In this document: in pieces, positions 1 through 12,361 of the stretch
How positions within the stretch are numbered: position 1 is the first letter of the stretch
How the letters are laid out: each line of letters opens with the position of its first letter
Assembly: GCF_022605725.1 (NCBI RefSeq)
Contig: NC_065554.1
Location: 12,481,100 to 12,545,099, forward strand
DNA: 64,000 nucleotides
From: Anthonomus grandis grandis
Taxonomy: Eukaryota; Arthropoda; Insecta; Coleoptera; Curculionidae
Direction of reading: 5' to 3'
Notes under the pieces: model-generated
Database searches by the model: none
What the model saw: the letters and a program-made list of their open reading frames with translations, nothing else
Told to the model about the DNA's origin: nothing
Translations under genes and position numbers: made by a program

Positions 1-2324
1 ACCATCGATACTCTATCGAATGACTGTTATATTACGCTTAGTTTAAGATGACAAAAGAAAAACTAGTATTACGTATAAGGAAAAGTCCTTACTTTTAACC
101 TTTCTTATCAAATTCAAAACCAAACACACCACTTGCTCCAAAAACAGTTAACTCATGCACTGAAACAACCTAAATTGGAAAATAAAATTCCCAAATAATA
201 ATTATATTTAGTTAAAATACTCAACAATTTACTCCATTAAATGTAATTTTTATACAAGATCGATTAAGACACATACTTTTTTACTTCATTACCTAAAGCT
301 GTTTTCTATTACAAATTCATTAAGGATGTTAAGCTTTCTTTGCAGATCCAGCAGCGTACCACTCAGCAGAACTAGGTTCTCCGTATAAAGAATTTCTAAA
401 ACATTGTTGACAACTTTTCTAGTGTCAGGTACTAAAATATAAAACATAATGAGCACAAAAATATTAAGAGAAGTTACTGATTTGGATCATCCTGTATTGA
501 ATATAATATTATTGGTGATATTTAAAATATATTTTGTGGCATTTTAAAAATTATATTAAATTTTTTCTCCTCATTTTCTACAACCACATATTTACTCAGT
601 AAAAATTAAGAAAGAATTAACCACTTATTCTTATAGAATTAGGTTTTATAAACCGTAGTTCCTTTTGTGACTTGCAAGATTCTAACGGAAACAAGCTGTC
701 CCATAGAAAATCCTCTGCTAATTAAAGTAAAGAGAATTTGAGACCGAAAAAGGGGAAATTTGGGAAAAAGCGACTACCATTTTTCTCAGTAATTAGTTTA
801 TAAAAGTAACAAAAGACCGGAGGCCAAGTTACCGAGAAGAAACTCTGTATATTAATTAGGGTTGGGTTTAGGTTTTTTATTTATTACTTCATGATAATGT
901 CACCCATATTGTCTTGCTATTTTTAAAGTTTTTTTGCATCTTTTTTTTTCGAATAATTCATTAAAAATTATAAAGACTTTACAATAAGTAAAAAAGAAAT
1001 TTCTAAAACCCTAAAAATGTTACAACGGCGCGTGATCTTTTCCAGAATCATTAAATGGTTTTCTATTTTAATTAGAAACAAACTTAGTTTAGTCAGTTAC
1101 TGCAAGAAATTAGTCACTTGAGCCCTTCTAAAATTGCCTAAATTGAAAATTTAGTTAGTTTCTCTCGAGTTGCTAATTAATAATTGCCGAAATAACGTAG
1201 ATTAACGACAGCTTGAGAAAGGTTATGCTCTGTGAATAGGGTTGTACTGTACCAAATAGTGTCACTTGAGTTTTGCTTTTATGGCATTTAGGTTAGATTA
1301 AATAGAAACAACTTATAATATATAGGTAGTAACAACTTAGTTATATAGGTATACAGGATAGAAGGGTGTAACTATGGTCAAGAAAATTAGGCGTTTTTTT
1401 TAATGTTACAAGACTTATTACGTCGATAATTTAGGTGGTTAGTTTAAGAGTCTTAGGTAATGTAATAAAATTATTTTTCTGTTATACCGGGTATCATAAG
1501 AAAGGTAATACTTCAGATAGATACTTAGATACAAGTTTTTAAAGGTGTCTTTCGGTACATCAAAGAGATAGTGGGCTCAGTCAAAGAAACCTTCCTTAAT
1601 TACTGTCAATTTCATTTATATGTAAATAATACACAGCTGATTTAACCTTCTGAGTACCTAACTGCCCCAACCCACATAAATTTCGATCTTGATGCTCTTG
1701 TTAAAATACATTGTTTAGTATTTATAAATAAATAAATAAATATTTTAAAATTAAATTAAAAAAAAGTCTGAATAAAACAATATTTCCGAGAAATTTTCCT
1801 TCTAATCTACGAGAAATGAACATTTTTAGTTGTTGAAAACAATAAAAGTTTAAATTTAACAATCACAAATATTTTGAGTCAGGTTTCAAATACTCTTAAG
1901 AAGTCGTATTGTTCTTCAAAAGCCATGTACCGTCATAGACATTATATCGATCATAATATTAAACGCGAGTTAAATAAACCCTCTAAAAGACCAAAAAAAG
2001 GACAAAATTTAACAACTCACAAAAAAGATAAATACGACTGTCAAGATAACTGTTTACATTCAGGTAGTTATTATTTAGGTCGTTTGCGATATTATTAATT
2101 TTACTAATCTAAGGGCAGAGCACCGTTATGCTGCAACTATATATGTTGTCTTCTTTTAAATATTTTTGGAATAAGAAAATTAATTTTACAATGTAGGTAG
2201 AATAGAACTTGGATTTTGTGCAAGAGTCTGATTCATTGGCATTAATATGAATTTTTATTTTTTTACAGAAAATTGTGCATATTGTATAAAAAAAATTATT
2301 CCTGTTAAGCATTATAAATCACCT
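1..2324. other. AT-rich intergenic or intronic stretch, no gene seen
   Basis: No reading frame here shows a recognisable motif. The two short ORFs near 1874-2098 (+) and 2109-2312 (-) are lysine/asparagine-rich or cysteine-poor low-complexity translations typical of chance ORFs in AT-rich DNA. A short (AAAT)n run lies near 1722-1745. Confidence 0.6.
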
Positions 2325-3760
2325 TAATTTCCTCTCTGGTTCAGTCGTAGATTACAAAAAGTAATCATAGAGAAAAAAAATAGCACATCAAATATACCAA
2401 ACTAGAAGTGAACTACATAGCATTGTCTACTTTAAGAAGTAGGTACAAGGTTATAAGCGATAATTGCTATAAATTCTACATTGCTAAAATTAATCATGAT
2501 ATAGCCCAAAATTTAAATAGTTTTGGAAACACGTAAACAAGTTATAAAGATTAAACTCCTATACCAATAGTATGCAGCTGAACGGCAGATTTTCTGAAGA
2601 GAGTCAAGATACGTTAATTTGTTTGCCCGTCATTTTTTAGCAACTTAATATGAAGGTGCAGTTCAATTATAATTTTGGTTACAATTTAAATTTTGATTCT
2701 ATTTACCTATATCTTACTGATGTTTTTAAAGCAAGCGACGGCCTCAAAACTAAATATTCTTATGGACCTGATGGCATACCATTAGTCTTATTAAAAAATT
2801 GTGTATGTTCCCTAACCAAACCCCTACATTATCTGTTTTACCTTTCGTTTAATTTAGGATGTTTTCCAGATTACTAGAAAACAAGTTTCTTGACTTTGAC
2901 ATATAAGAATAAAAATGACATTGCTAACTACAGTGGTGTAAGCATTGAATCTTAATTATCCAAAATTACTGCAGCCTTTTTGCTAGAGAACTCTCATGGC
3001 GTAATCGGATCATAATTATATATCAGCAACACAGTTTTTCTGAGGGGAAATCTACCGTCACTGATTTGCTTGCATATTAGCAAGATAGTCAGGTGAAGAG
3101 TATTAACATTGACTTCGCGAAAGCGTTTGACAGAGTGAACCATGGACATCTCATTCAGAAGTTGTATGCATTGAGTCTGGGCGATGGTCTTTTGACGTGG
3201 ATTGATGGATTTTTGTCGAATCGTATTTAATTGATGCGCGTATAAATTAAATCATTTCTAAAGAAATTCAAGTTACCTCAGGATTACCTATTTATTAATA
3301 ACCTTTGATATGTTAAACGTCACTCGGAACTTTTATTATTTGCAGACGACCTAAAATTGTACAAGGTGATAAAATACGCAATTGATTCGTAATTTTTACA
3401 ATCTGATTTTGCAGTATTTTTTATTGTCAGCAAATAATGGTTTAGGGTTTAATATTAAAAAATTCTTAAGGATTTCTTTTGGTTGTTCTCTAAGATTACT
3501 TTTGCATCATTACACAATAAATGGCTTAGTTCTCAAACTGCTACTACTGTCAGAGACTTGGGTGTGTTATTAGACAGTAAATTGACATTTATGCCTCATT
3601 ATGATGAGATTGTCAATAAGGGTATGCGTAACTTTGGATTTGTTGTGCGTAACTCTGGTAAATTGTCTGTCCACCTGTATGGTCACCTTTTTTATTCTAA
3701 GCGTGTGAAAGCTGTTGATTCGTCCAAAAAGAATTCCTTCGTTCTTTAGCCTTTAACGCT
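2325..3760 (+). pseudogene. Degenerate jockey-like non-LTR retrotransposon ORF2 (linker + reverse transcriptase)
   Basis: This is a decayed reverse transcriptase that must be read across several frames. In order I see a WFS...-type endonuclease-to-RT linker (about 2330-2640), the RT entry motif GPDGIPLVLLKNC (about 2765), then NIDFAKAFDRVNHGHLIQKL (about 3110), and the catalytic FADDLKLYK box (about 3340). The thumb-region motif VRDLGVLLDSKLTF follows (about 3550). The FADD box is intact, but the gene is broken by many stops and frameshifts and the endonuclease is missing, so it is a dead 5'-truncated copy. The order and wording of the motifs are those of the jockey/CR1 superclade. The exact clade was not determined. 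Confidence 0.85.
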
Positions 3761-4399
3761 GACATTAACATTTACCAGAACTTTTATATAAATTATAAGC
3801 TCTATATATTTAAAAAACCCATCTTCTATTTTTTAGTGGGTACTTTTAAATTTTTTAAATTTTAATTGATCACCCTTTTAAATCCAATTAACATAATTAA
3901 ATCAGCAATAATACTACAGGCACATCATCAAATACGTATTTAAATATAATGCTATGCGTTTTTGAAAAAGCTGCAATTTTAAAATATTCATGGGCTTGTA
4001 ATTGCTGAAATATTATTCATTGAAATTTTATCTCTGTGCAAGGTATTTCTATATGTATAATTCCTAAAATATTGTTCATTTATAATATGTAGTTTTATAT
4101 TTATTACCAATGAAATAAAATGGCCACCTTTAAAAGAAACATAGGCGTAAAAAAATTAATTGTTATGATGTTAATAATAAAACTTTAATACTGTAAACAT
4201 AATTTATGCAATATTATTATTTGTTAATTGTTCTTTAAACGGCAAAAGAAAATTAGATTTATGACAATAAATATACTTAATTCGTTAATATAATAAAGGA
4301 TAAATAAAATACTGTTAAGGTATTATAATGAAAACTCAGATCCACCCATGCCACGCAGAATTTGGCATTAGAGATCAGCATCGAGATATTTAAACAGTT
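3761..4399. other. No gene seen
   Basis: AT-rich sequence between two LINE relics. It probably includes the 3' tail of the preceding LINE, but no poly-A or repeat end could be fixed. Confidence 0.4.
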
Positions 4400-5524
4400 T
4401 CTTTTTTCGTTTCCTTAGAATGAAGTCTGTTTCAGGGTCAATGATCTTTTAGCGTGTGCGACCGAGATTTCAGAAGTGATTTTGGCAGGCTTGAAGGCTT
4501 GTATTCCGATCACCTTGAAAACTCTTCAGACAGCAAAGCATGATCCGATAAAAGCTGCACCAGTCATTAAGAAAAATGCTTAGACCCAAGCCTTTTAAAT
4601 CGTGTTAACTTTGTTGCCATGAGAAATACGTGCAAGCAGACCATTGATATCGGAAAAGAAAAATATAATAAAAGAGTGAACCATAAACTTCTCAATTGCC
4701 AAATAGATTAAGATCATTCTGGTCTAAAGCAAAAGCCGTTAGTTAAGGTTTCAGTGGGTTAAATATTCTTCATTAATCAGGGAAAATGGTTCCATTGGAA
4801 TGAGTAAAATGGCAAAGGCATACTTGCTGAGTCAGAAGTTTGCATCAAACTCTACCGTAGATCCACAAGCCAATACACCACCGACTTTGCCAAGAAAGGC
4901 TTCTTCGATGCCAAAGTTCTCAAGGATTAAATACTAGCAAGGCCAATCGGCCTGGATATAGTATTGGAGGAGTGTACGGTCGTCCTGCCACCACCATTGT
5001 GCAAGCTGCTCTCTCTTTCATACAGGAGGCTGGGAACTTGCGCGGATTCAAGCGATACCCAAAAAAATTAACGAAAGAAACTTATATACTGTCAATATGG
5101 TTTTCAAAAATACAGCTCTACTGGTGATCTGTTGGCCTATATCATGCATGTTTGGATTGAGACTATTGATTAATACGGTAAATCATGTGCAATAGTTTTG
5201 AATACTTATGGTTTGCCACTATCTCTCATTGCTTGGCTTGAAAGCATCCTGGATAATTGCTCCATCCAGGATGGCATTGATGGACGCACCTCGCAAAGGT
5301 TTCAAATTAATGCTGGTATCCCTCAGGGATGCATTTTGTCTCCTGACCTCTTCCTGTTATATGTGAACGACCTTCTCAACAAAACTTCTAAGTCGCCCAA
5401 CCAGATGACTTCGGCCGACACCCAGTGCCAGATGTAGTCAGGTAACAGCTATTAATACTATGTTTAACATATGTAGTTTTGGAGTGGGTTGAGTGTAATC
5501 TGATTGAGTTTAACAAAGCTAAGA
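4400..5524 (+). pseudogene. Second LINE reverse-transcriptase relic, interrupted by a TIR element at its 3' side
   Basis: In scattered frames I see the linker (AKAYLLSQKFASNSTVD, about 4815-4865), an RT lead-in, and a good RT palm segment at 5198-5437 containing AGIPQGCILSPDLFLLYVND. The FADD box that should follow is damaged (SADTQ, about 5410). About 5440-5520 matches a second copy of the same family at 23775-23850 (shared CAGGTAACAGCTATTAAT and following bases). Similarity stops at about 5524, where the inverted-repeat element begins, so that element probably inserted here. The copy has stops throughout and no endonuclease domain. It is a jockey-superclade LINE by wording. Confidence 0.85.
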
Positions 5525-5845
5525 AATATTATAGCCTAGTCAAAATAAATTTTGGGTTTGCAATAATTCAGGGAAAGCTGAAAATTTACATAGATGTTAA
5601 AAAAAGTATTACAAATAAAATGTCAAAAATTCCCATCGATCCTCCTTGTGCTAAAAATTTTATTCAAGGTCAAACGTCAAAAAGATTGGTTTTTCGCGTT
5701 TATCTCGTAAAAGGTAAATTTTATCATAAAAATAGGTTAGATAAAAATTGTAGATCAATAATAATAATAATTGTAGAATCACCGACACAAAATGTCTCTA
5801 CACTTTTTTCATGCGAGTCATCATTCTTGAAATATTGCGGTTCTA
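5525..5845 (+). repeat. Left terminal inverted repeat
   Basis: Reverse-complement partner of about 6930-7245. Its outer edge coincides with the end of LINE homology at about 5524. An open frame across it (5479-5901) is an accident of the repeat. Confidence 0.75.
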
Positions 5846-5939
5846 AAAGTTTAAAAAATCGTATTACACATAATATGCACACATTTCCGCACCACCTGTA
5901 GTATACGAGGTAGTGTGCTCGACGCGTTTTTTTATTTAT

Positions 5940-6835
5940 TTACTTAAATTCATCAAAAACGACGTCAGCAAATAAAGATGTTTTTGTAGTTCGACGAAGT
6001 TGCTCTGCAGCTTTAATATTTTTTTTATGATCATTGTATCCATTGAATATAACGATCACATTATTACCAAAATGTATATGTACATATTGAACGTACTTTT
6101 CAAAAAGAACATTAAATGTTTCTTCTCGGTCCCACACAACACGATGTAATAGATATCCTCCGTCTATGATATAGGTAGCGTTTGTTTTATCAATTTCAAT
6201 ATTGATACATTCAAAGCAATCATAAATTGCTGACTTCTGTGTTTTACGCATTCCAGCATCATCGAAAAGAGATAAGGGGGAAGGGGATAATTCGTATTCG
6301 AAGAATTTTTTAAGTTCATTTTGAAATGCCTTGGTAACACTCATGCATTGAAATAACAACACAGGATCTACAGATACCTTTTCGTCATGTATTTTATGGT
6401 ACTACTGATAGTTAAAAGAGGAAGTACTTTATCACTATATTTTAATTTAATAATATTGAATGTTTGACCAGTCATTTTAGTTATAGAAGAACTCCAACTT
6501 CATAAGCGTTATGGCAATTTATTGTATCATCGTCGACGACTCCAGTCTTAGGAAAAGGGTCATGTAATAGTAACCAGTCAACAAATTTTTTAACGTCTTC
6601 AATATCTCTTTTCCTCGAGAAAGACCTCCATCTGTCTTCATGCATCTCATCATTGATTGTTCAATCACCATATTTTCTTCACCATACGTCCCACAATTAA
6701 ATTTTTCAGAACGTCGAACAGTAAGAAATCCTTCCGTAAATCTCCTCTAAATACTAGGATCAATAGAATCCTTTAATTGTGTCATATCCTGTAGGTACAG
6801 GTTTGCAGATTTAGCATAAGAAAGGTGACTTGACG
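5940..6835 (-). pseudogene. Broken gene of a multi-copy insect family with a PIN/FEN-1-like nuclease domain
   Basis: The longest intact piece (5940-6362, 140 aa) contains AIYDCFECINIEIDKTNATY, then YIIDGGYLLHRVVWDREE, then a hydrophobic strand ending VIVIFNGYNDHKK and AAEQLRRT. An acidic residue after a hydrophobic strand, a DGY/NGY turn and a following Arg pair are features of PIN/FEN-1-like nucleases. Upstream on the same strand, across two frames with stops, I read LSYAKSANLYLQDM, then IEQSMMRCMKTDGGLSRGKE, then a TGQTF...KLK stretch. I recognise these as parts of a long protein found in many copies in arthropod genomes. The gene lies inside ~300-bp inverted repeats, so it may encode the element's mobility protein. 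That is inference, because no DDE triad could be shown. It has at least two frameshifts and several stops. Confidence 0.65.
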
Positions 6836-6929
6836 CATGAAAAAAAACAGTTACTTATTGTATTGAATGTTTCATAAGATACATGGTGGAGTAAGAACGT
6901 ATATCAGTATTTTTGAAGAAAGAGCGTAT

Positions 6930-7245
6930 ATTAATATTTATATATCTCAAAAATGGTGACTCGCACGAAAAAAGTATAAAAAAATTTTTTGTAGATAGTT
7001 TTATGATCTACAATTTTTGTCTGACCTATTTTTATGATAAAACTTACCGTTTACGAGATAAATGCGAAAAACCAATATTTTTGACGTTTGACCTTGAATA
7101 AAATTTTTAGCACAAGGAGGATCGATGGAGTTTTTGGCCATTTTATTTGTAATACTATTAACATCTATGTAAATTTTCAGCTTTCCCTGAATTATTGTAA
7201 ACTTTCATTTTTTTCTACTTATTTTGACTGGACTATTATATTAGA
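6930..7245 (-). repeat. Right terminal inverted repeat
   Basis: Reverse-complement partner of about 5525-5845. A short open frame within it (6913-7101) is not a gene. Confidence 0.75.
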
Positions 7246-8635
7246 TCTCCGTACATAACTTACACCCTATTATTAAATTCACTATTAAAATAGAATAGAA
7301 TAGTTGCAATAATTTTCTTGACTTAAATATTTCAAGACCTTAAACTAAAACTGACCACATTATTTGATTTAATTCGAATCATCTTTACTCTCTCAAAATG
7401 TCTTGACAAAATTGTTACGTTTATAGAGCTCTCAATAGCCCTTTGAACCCTCTTTACTATAATAAAAAAATTAACAGTACTAAACAGTTAACAGTTAATT
7501 ATGGTTATAATTCAAATGTTGTTGATAAGATAATCTTAGATTCAATCACTTATAGCAGCAATACCAAAAACACAATTTATGAAAACTTACAAAAAAATAT
7601 ATTTAAACCAAAGCCAGTTATGTAACGACGGTCTAGGATTTCTCTTTGTTTTCGTGTTAGTGGAGAAGTCTTTTTTACAAGTAATCAATCTGTTATCTTG
7701 TTTTATAATTTCTATATTTTTATGAAACTCTATATATTATTGTAAAGAGTACCATTTCTTGTTCTTCCTCTTCTATCTTTCATTGTCTTTGTTCTATAAT
7801 TTTAATTTCTACACGTTTGTTTAATCAAGCTCTCATGATGACAATTAGATGGCATTAAGATGATATTATTAGTAGGTTCTTTCTTACGCTGAATGCGGGT
7901 TTTATTTCATTTTAACTTTCCCTATAGTTAATAACATCATACAACTGACGAAGTCTATTTATACTTTTAATATTCAAAGAATAAAAACTAATACCGTTTA
8001 GAGTGTGATTTTATTCGAAATTCGGAAATAATTCGGAAAGATTAACTTTGAGTTAATTCAATTAACTCAAAGCTCTTAACCATAAATTCCTTTTCGAAAA
8101 CCAATTTGGAACAAAACTTTAAAACAAATCTCAGTTAAAAAGACGTAAAACCTTGCGGTATGTTAATGCAAATGCCAAGAAAGCGAAGCAACATAAAAAT
8201 AATATATAGTTGGCCATTTCGTGGGGTAGTAAAACCTACTCCATCACGACACTCGTTTCATCCGCCTCCATTTGTCATCATTCCGTAGAAAACAAATGTT
8301 TTATTTGTCTTTTGTTGCCCCGTGGAGGTGCCTCTACCGTCGCTATATAGTATATTTATTACCAATAGAAGTTGATTTAGATATCGTTACTATCTTTTGT
8401 ACAAAAAGTAGATGTAATATCTTGAATTTACCAAGTAGGTCAAGATTTTTATATTAATGTGCTCTCGTCTCTAATATGAAAATTAAATTGTCCGCAATAA
8501 TTTAAAATTTCCTGACTAAAAATTATCGTTATATTTCAAAAATAGGTTTAACGAAAATCGAATACACTCCCAGGTTTTAACAGTGTGAGAGCAGAAACGT
8601 TGAAAATAGTCTCCAAATATATCTTTAGTAGTACT
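7246..8635. other. No gene seen
   Basis: AT-rich. The short open frames at 7443-7625 and 8272-8457 have no recognisable motif. Confidence 0.5.
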
Positions 8636-8637
8636 TT

Positions 8638-8830
8638 AAGAAAATCAATTAGGTTTTCGTAAAAAAAATACTGAAGATGCGATTATTAAGCTTATGTTCA
8701 TGTTGTTATAGTTTTTCGATAAAAATGTACCAACTCTTTCAAAGTAAATCTTGACGGACTCAACATATGATATTATTTCAGAATGGAAGGTATCGAAATA
8801 AATATTTTATCAGTAGTGTAAATATTATTA
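8638..8830 (+). pseudogene. Small LINE reverse-transcriptase fragment
   Basis: A frame starting near 8638 reads ENQLGFRKKNTEDAIIKL, the standard finger-region motif of non-LTR reverse transcriptases (NQ.GFR...T..AI). A frame-shifted stretch follows that could be the KAFD region, but it is poor. The fragment is too short to place in a clade. Confidence 0.5.
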
Positions 8831-9018
8831 TTATTATCTTACCACGATTTATAGAGGTGGATAATATACGTGCAAATATAGCAATTTGTGATATACAGTG
8901 CGTCCCAAAAGTTATGTATATTCATTTACAAGTTAGCGATAATTTTTTTTGCAAAAACGCTTGGATCCGTCGATTTTTATTTTATGTTGCGCCTCTTTGT
9001 ACTTAAAGTTTGTCTATA

Positions 9019-10393
9019 CAGGGTTGCTCAAAAATTAATTTCGGTCATCAACTTAATTTTTTCAAATAAGAGGACCTTTTTTATTTCAGGTGAAATTCTA
9101 CGTATGTTTCATGCATCACGTTCTATACCTAAAGTCAAAAGTTTCATGTTACAAATAAAAACAGAACAAAAATTAAATATTCAAATGGTTGCCGTTTACG
9201 GCTTGACAATATCCAAGGCGATCAATAAATTCTCGATGCACATTTTCAATCATTTCCGCAGTTACGCCGCGCACTTTTCTACGAATCCCCTCTTAACTAG
9301 TAAAAAATAAAAAGGCCAAATAATCTAGTCGTCTATATTATTTGGCCTATTAACAAATACCTTCAATTTGAGATATCCCCGCAAAAAAAAATCCATTGGT
9401 GTTAGGTCAGGCAACTTAGCAGGTCATTCGATAGGAATAGGTTAGGATATATCCATTGATTGGAAGAGGTTTCATCCAAAAATGTACGCAAAGTGGCAGC
9501 ATAGTGCGGAGGAGTAACGTCTTGCAAGAAAATTTGTTCTTCGTCAGAATAGTCTGGGTCCTATGGATTTGGAGAAAATCGAAATACACTTGTCTTGTTA
9601 AAGTTTGTTCAAAGAAAAATCGACGTATTATTCTTCGTCGCACAATTTCACAGTAAACATTTAGTTTTTAAGGGTCCTGGGTATTCATCTTATGGCGGTC
9701 AGTATCCAATACGGGTTTTCTATTGCCCAATATCCAAAATCTCGTCTGTTCACACAACCACTCAAACAGAACGTGGCTTTGTCGAATAAAATAATATTTG
9801 TTACTGAATTATTAATTAAATTGCACATGCTTTGCAAACGTTCACAAAACTTATTTAGCCTATCAAAAGCGTTATCAAATATGCTTTTTATCTATTCGGT
9901 GAACGTCAGATTTCACCATGTGTCAATAAGCCTCAATCTGCGACCGAGGAGTGCATGGATTTTCTTCCAAGAAAAGCAAAAGTTGTTCTTTTTCATCTCA
10001 AGCAGGACCACCAGATTTCGGCAATTCTCTAACATGACCGAATTCTCTAAATTTAGCCTCTATTCTACTTATTACCTTTTGACATATCGGAGGACGATCA
10101 GGATGGATTTCAATGAATAATTGAGCAGCTTCTCTTTAAGTACGTGTTCTACCACCAAACCGAATCATGCACAGAATTTATATCTTATTGTTCCGTTAAC
10201 TTCGATAAGCTTTGACCTTTAATAATAATGTTCGGCCGTATTTTTTTTTAATTTGCTACTATTGATTTTAGATATAGGACATTATGCATGAAACATACGT
10301 AAAATAGCACGCAAAATTTAAAAATGAAATTAAAAAAATGCGTTTGATTGAAAAACTAAGTTGATGGTCGATATTTATCTTTGAGCAACCCTG
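9019..10393. mobile_element. Inner mariner-like element
   Basis: Ends CAGGGTTGCTCAAAAATTA (left) and CAGGGTTGCTCAAAGATAA (right, read inward) sit on TA dinucleotides. Similarity between the arms continues through CATCAACTTA. It carries a decayed minus-strand transposase (about 9176-10170). The TA borders and CAGGG start are those of the Tc1/mariner superfamily. Confidence 0.75.
9176..10170 (-). pseudogene. Tc1/mariner-like transposase pseudogene
   Basis: Read on the minus strand across several frames. An N-terminal helix-turn-helix region reads FIEIHPDRPPICQKVISRIE, then KFREFGHVRELPKSG. The catalytic core follows: DKATFCLSGCVNRRDFGYWA, with the first acidic residue of the triad. The QDG...H region is damaged, and FLDET follows. 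The C-terminus ends GYCQAVNGNHLNI, a typical tail. The family (helix-turn-helix plus DDE domain, insect 'QDGAPPH/SPDLTPLDFFLWG' type) is clear, but stops and frameshifts are spread over the whole length. Confidence 0.75.
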
Positions 10394-10495
10394 TATATAC
10401 AAAAATATCAATAACTTGACAGATTTGAGCGTTTTTGCAAAAAAAACATCGCTTAATTTTAAATGAATTTAGACATACTTTTGGAACGCACTGTA

Positions 10496-11448
10496 CTGTA
10501 CTACACTGCACGCGATATACTTATTAAAACAAATAACAAACAACATAATTACTTCTATTACTAAATTTCTAATAAAGAGTAATATTTGTAGAAAAACATC
10601 TAGAGAAACCAGTGCTGACCTAAGCCTTTAATCCGATTTTATATACAAATGTCTGTAATATAAATCAGGTAGACAGACATATTTAGCATGTATTTTTGTG
10701 CAGTAGAAAATCACCAATAGAATCGAACGATCACATTCAACGGCAGATTGGTATTTATTTTTGAGAGCATATGATAAATGGCACTATAATTATAACATTT
10801 GAGCTTATGAGAGATGAGTTAGATGGTGCTTTAACATATTTTTCCATTTTGCCAAGTGTGGAAAATTTTTATAAAAACTTTTCAAACTAAAGCAAAAATT
10901 TTAAAAATTAGATAAATGGATCTATTGACCACTTTGAGCCTTGATCAGATGAATCTTCTAATTCTGTATAGGAATTGCAGTAATAAATTTATCATTTTAA
11001 TTTAAAAAATACGAATTTATCTGCAAGTATTTAGATGTTTTTACATATATACTATATATAACAACAGTCATGCTACTTACCTACTTCATTAAAAAAAAAT
11101 CGATATTTAGGCTTTCTACAATATTTTTTTTATAATTAAAACATGTTTCTTTTTACCTCTTGCTGAGAAATATTATAAAAGTTGCATAATCGTTAGTAAC
11201 AGTTAATGGAAAATTTCGTATTACCTATGGCTTTTGCTTTAAATTTTTGAGCTTTAGTATATATATTGCCCGTAAGTACATTTATCTACCAGATTGGCCA
11301 GATTGGTGCTTGATAGCTTCTACGGTTTCGTAGCTCCTACTTGAAAATGCAAATTCTAATGTATATGAGATATATGTGTAGATATAAAATGATGTAATTT
11401 GGAAATATATATTAAATCAAAACCATACATTTAATAAATAAACATATA
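10496..11448. other. No gene seen
   Basis: AT-rich sequence between two mariner-like elements. No open frame of note and no inverted repeats recognised. Confidence 0.5.
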
Positions 11449-12359
11449 CAAGGTGTTTCAAGAGGAATGGTGGATAATTTTGTATGTTGTAGTATCCATA
11501 ATTATGAATAAAAAAGTGCATATAAACATGTATCCTAATTTCAATAGTTACTATGATACAGTTATGTGAAGTTAGTCTAGCATAGCAGAAGGAAATTGAT
11601 CATACGTGATTAAGTAGGCGGTGAATGACAAATGTCGTCATGGGTGACAGTTGCATTAATCAAGTAGCATTTACAGTATTGTCACTGCAAATTCTCTAAG
11701 TGTTAAGAATGCCTCAGGTCTTAACAGACGCAGAATATGCCGGTGTTCGTTTGTAGTGCCGGCAGCGGACGTGACGAAGCATCTTGTAGAGAATATGATC
11801 GACGATTTCCAAACAGTCGATTACAGAGTCCAAAAGTATTTACTCGTGTCCTCGTCATACTGCGGGAGACTGGTAATGTATCCAGCAGGTATAAATCCGA
11901 ACGTGCAAATCAACAAAACTTGGATAAATTAGAACAGATCCTTAAATCGGTGAAAGGTAGTCGTTGTACGAGTACACGGAGAATTACTATACGCATCGGT
12001 GTTTCTCACATCGAACATTCTATGAGTAAGGTTTGCATCTATTTCAAGTATAGCGGGTACAACACCTGAAACCCAATGATTTCACTAGTAGACTGGAATT
12101 TTGTCATTGGGTAAATGTATTAAAGTGGCAGTGAGATTTTCGAACCATTCCACTAAACTATTAAGAGCGAATTTTTATTTACTTGTATTGAAACTTATTA
12201 AATAAAAATGATTATGCTCTAAACCTAGCATTAAATTCGTAGTAGTTGTATTTCAGCAACTATTAAGATTAGGATGCATGCTTATACGAATCTTTTTATT
12301 CCAAAGCTATGAATACTACAACATGCCAACATATCCACCTATTCTCGTGAAACACTCTG
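11449..12359. mobile_element. Internally deleted mariner-like element with TA borders
   Basis: Left end CAAGGTGTTTCAAGAGGAAT and right end, read inward, CAGAGTGTTTCACGAGAATA are each flanked by TA (11447-11448 and 12360-12361). The arms stay similar for about 110 bp (shared TGTTGTAGTAT and CATCCTAAT). The element is only 911 bp, about 600 bp shorter than a coding mariner. The N-terminal part of a transposase remains. Confidence 0.85.
11709..12120 (+). pseudogene. N-terminal (helix-turn-helix) remnant of a mariner-like transposase
   Basis: The ATG at 11709 begins MPQVLTDAEYAGV. After a one-base frameshift (open frame from 11737) it continues REYDRRFPNSRLQSPKVFTR, RETGNVSSRYKSERANQQN and STRRITIRIGVSH. 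This matches the DNA-binding region of insect mariner-like transposases (the YxxRFPNRxxPS motif). A short later piece, LKPNDFTSRLEFCHWVN (near 12067-12115), is the start of the catalytic domain. The remaining DDE domain is deleted. Confidence 0.8.
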
Positions 12360-12361
12360 TA

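Larger units (their letters stand above)
5525..7245. mobile_element. DNA-transposon-like element with ~300-bp terminal inverted repeats and a PIN-like gene
   Basis: About 5525-5845 and 6930-7245 are inverted copies of each other. Both arms contain CAATAATTCAGGGAAAGCTG, GATCCTCCTTGTGCTAAAAA and CAAGGTCAAACGTCAAAAA when read inward, with roughly 85% identity by eye. The outer ends read approximately CCTAGTCAAAATAA on the left and TCCAGTCAAAATAA on the right. Between the arms lies a broken minus-strand gene (5940 to about 6835). I could not fix a target-site duplication. The structure is that of a cut-and-paste transposon. The superfamily is not known to me. Confidence 0.75.
8896..10493. mobile_element. 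Outer inverted-repeat element (MITE-like) with TA borders, split by a nested mariner
   Basis: The left end CAGTGCGTCCCAAAAG (from 8896) and the right end, read inward, CAGTGCGTTCCAAAAG (from 10493) are flanked by TA dinucleotides. The arms share about 80 bp, including TTTTTTTTGCAAAAACGCT. Inside each arm the sequences diverge, and a second pair of ends (CAGGGTTGCTCAAA, 9019 and 10393) begins, again at TA. Taken without the inner element, the outer copy would be only about 220 bp, the size of a MITE. Confidence 0.7.

Noticed and set aside
5479..5901. 140-codon plus-strand open frame
   Set aside because: It lies on the end of a LINE relic and the left terminal inverted repeat. Its translation has no domain, and its sequence is explained by the repeat.
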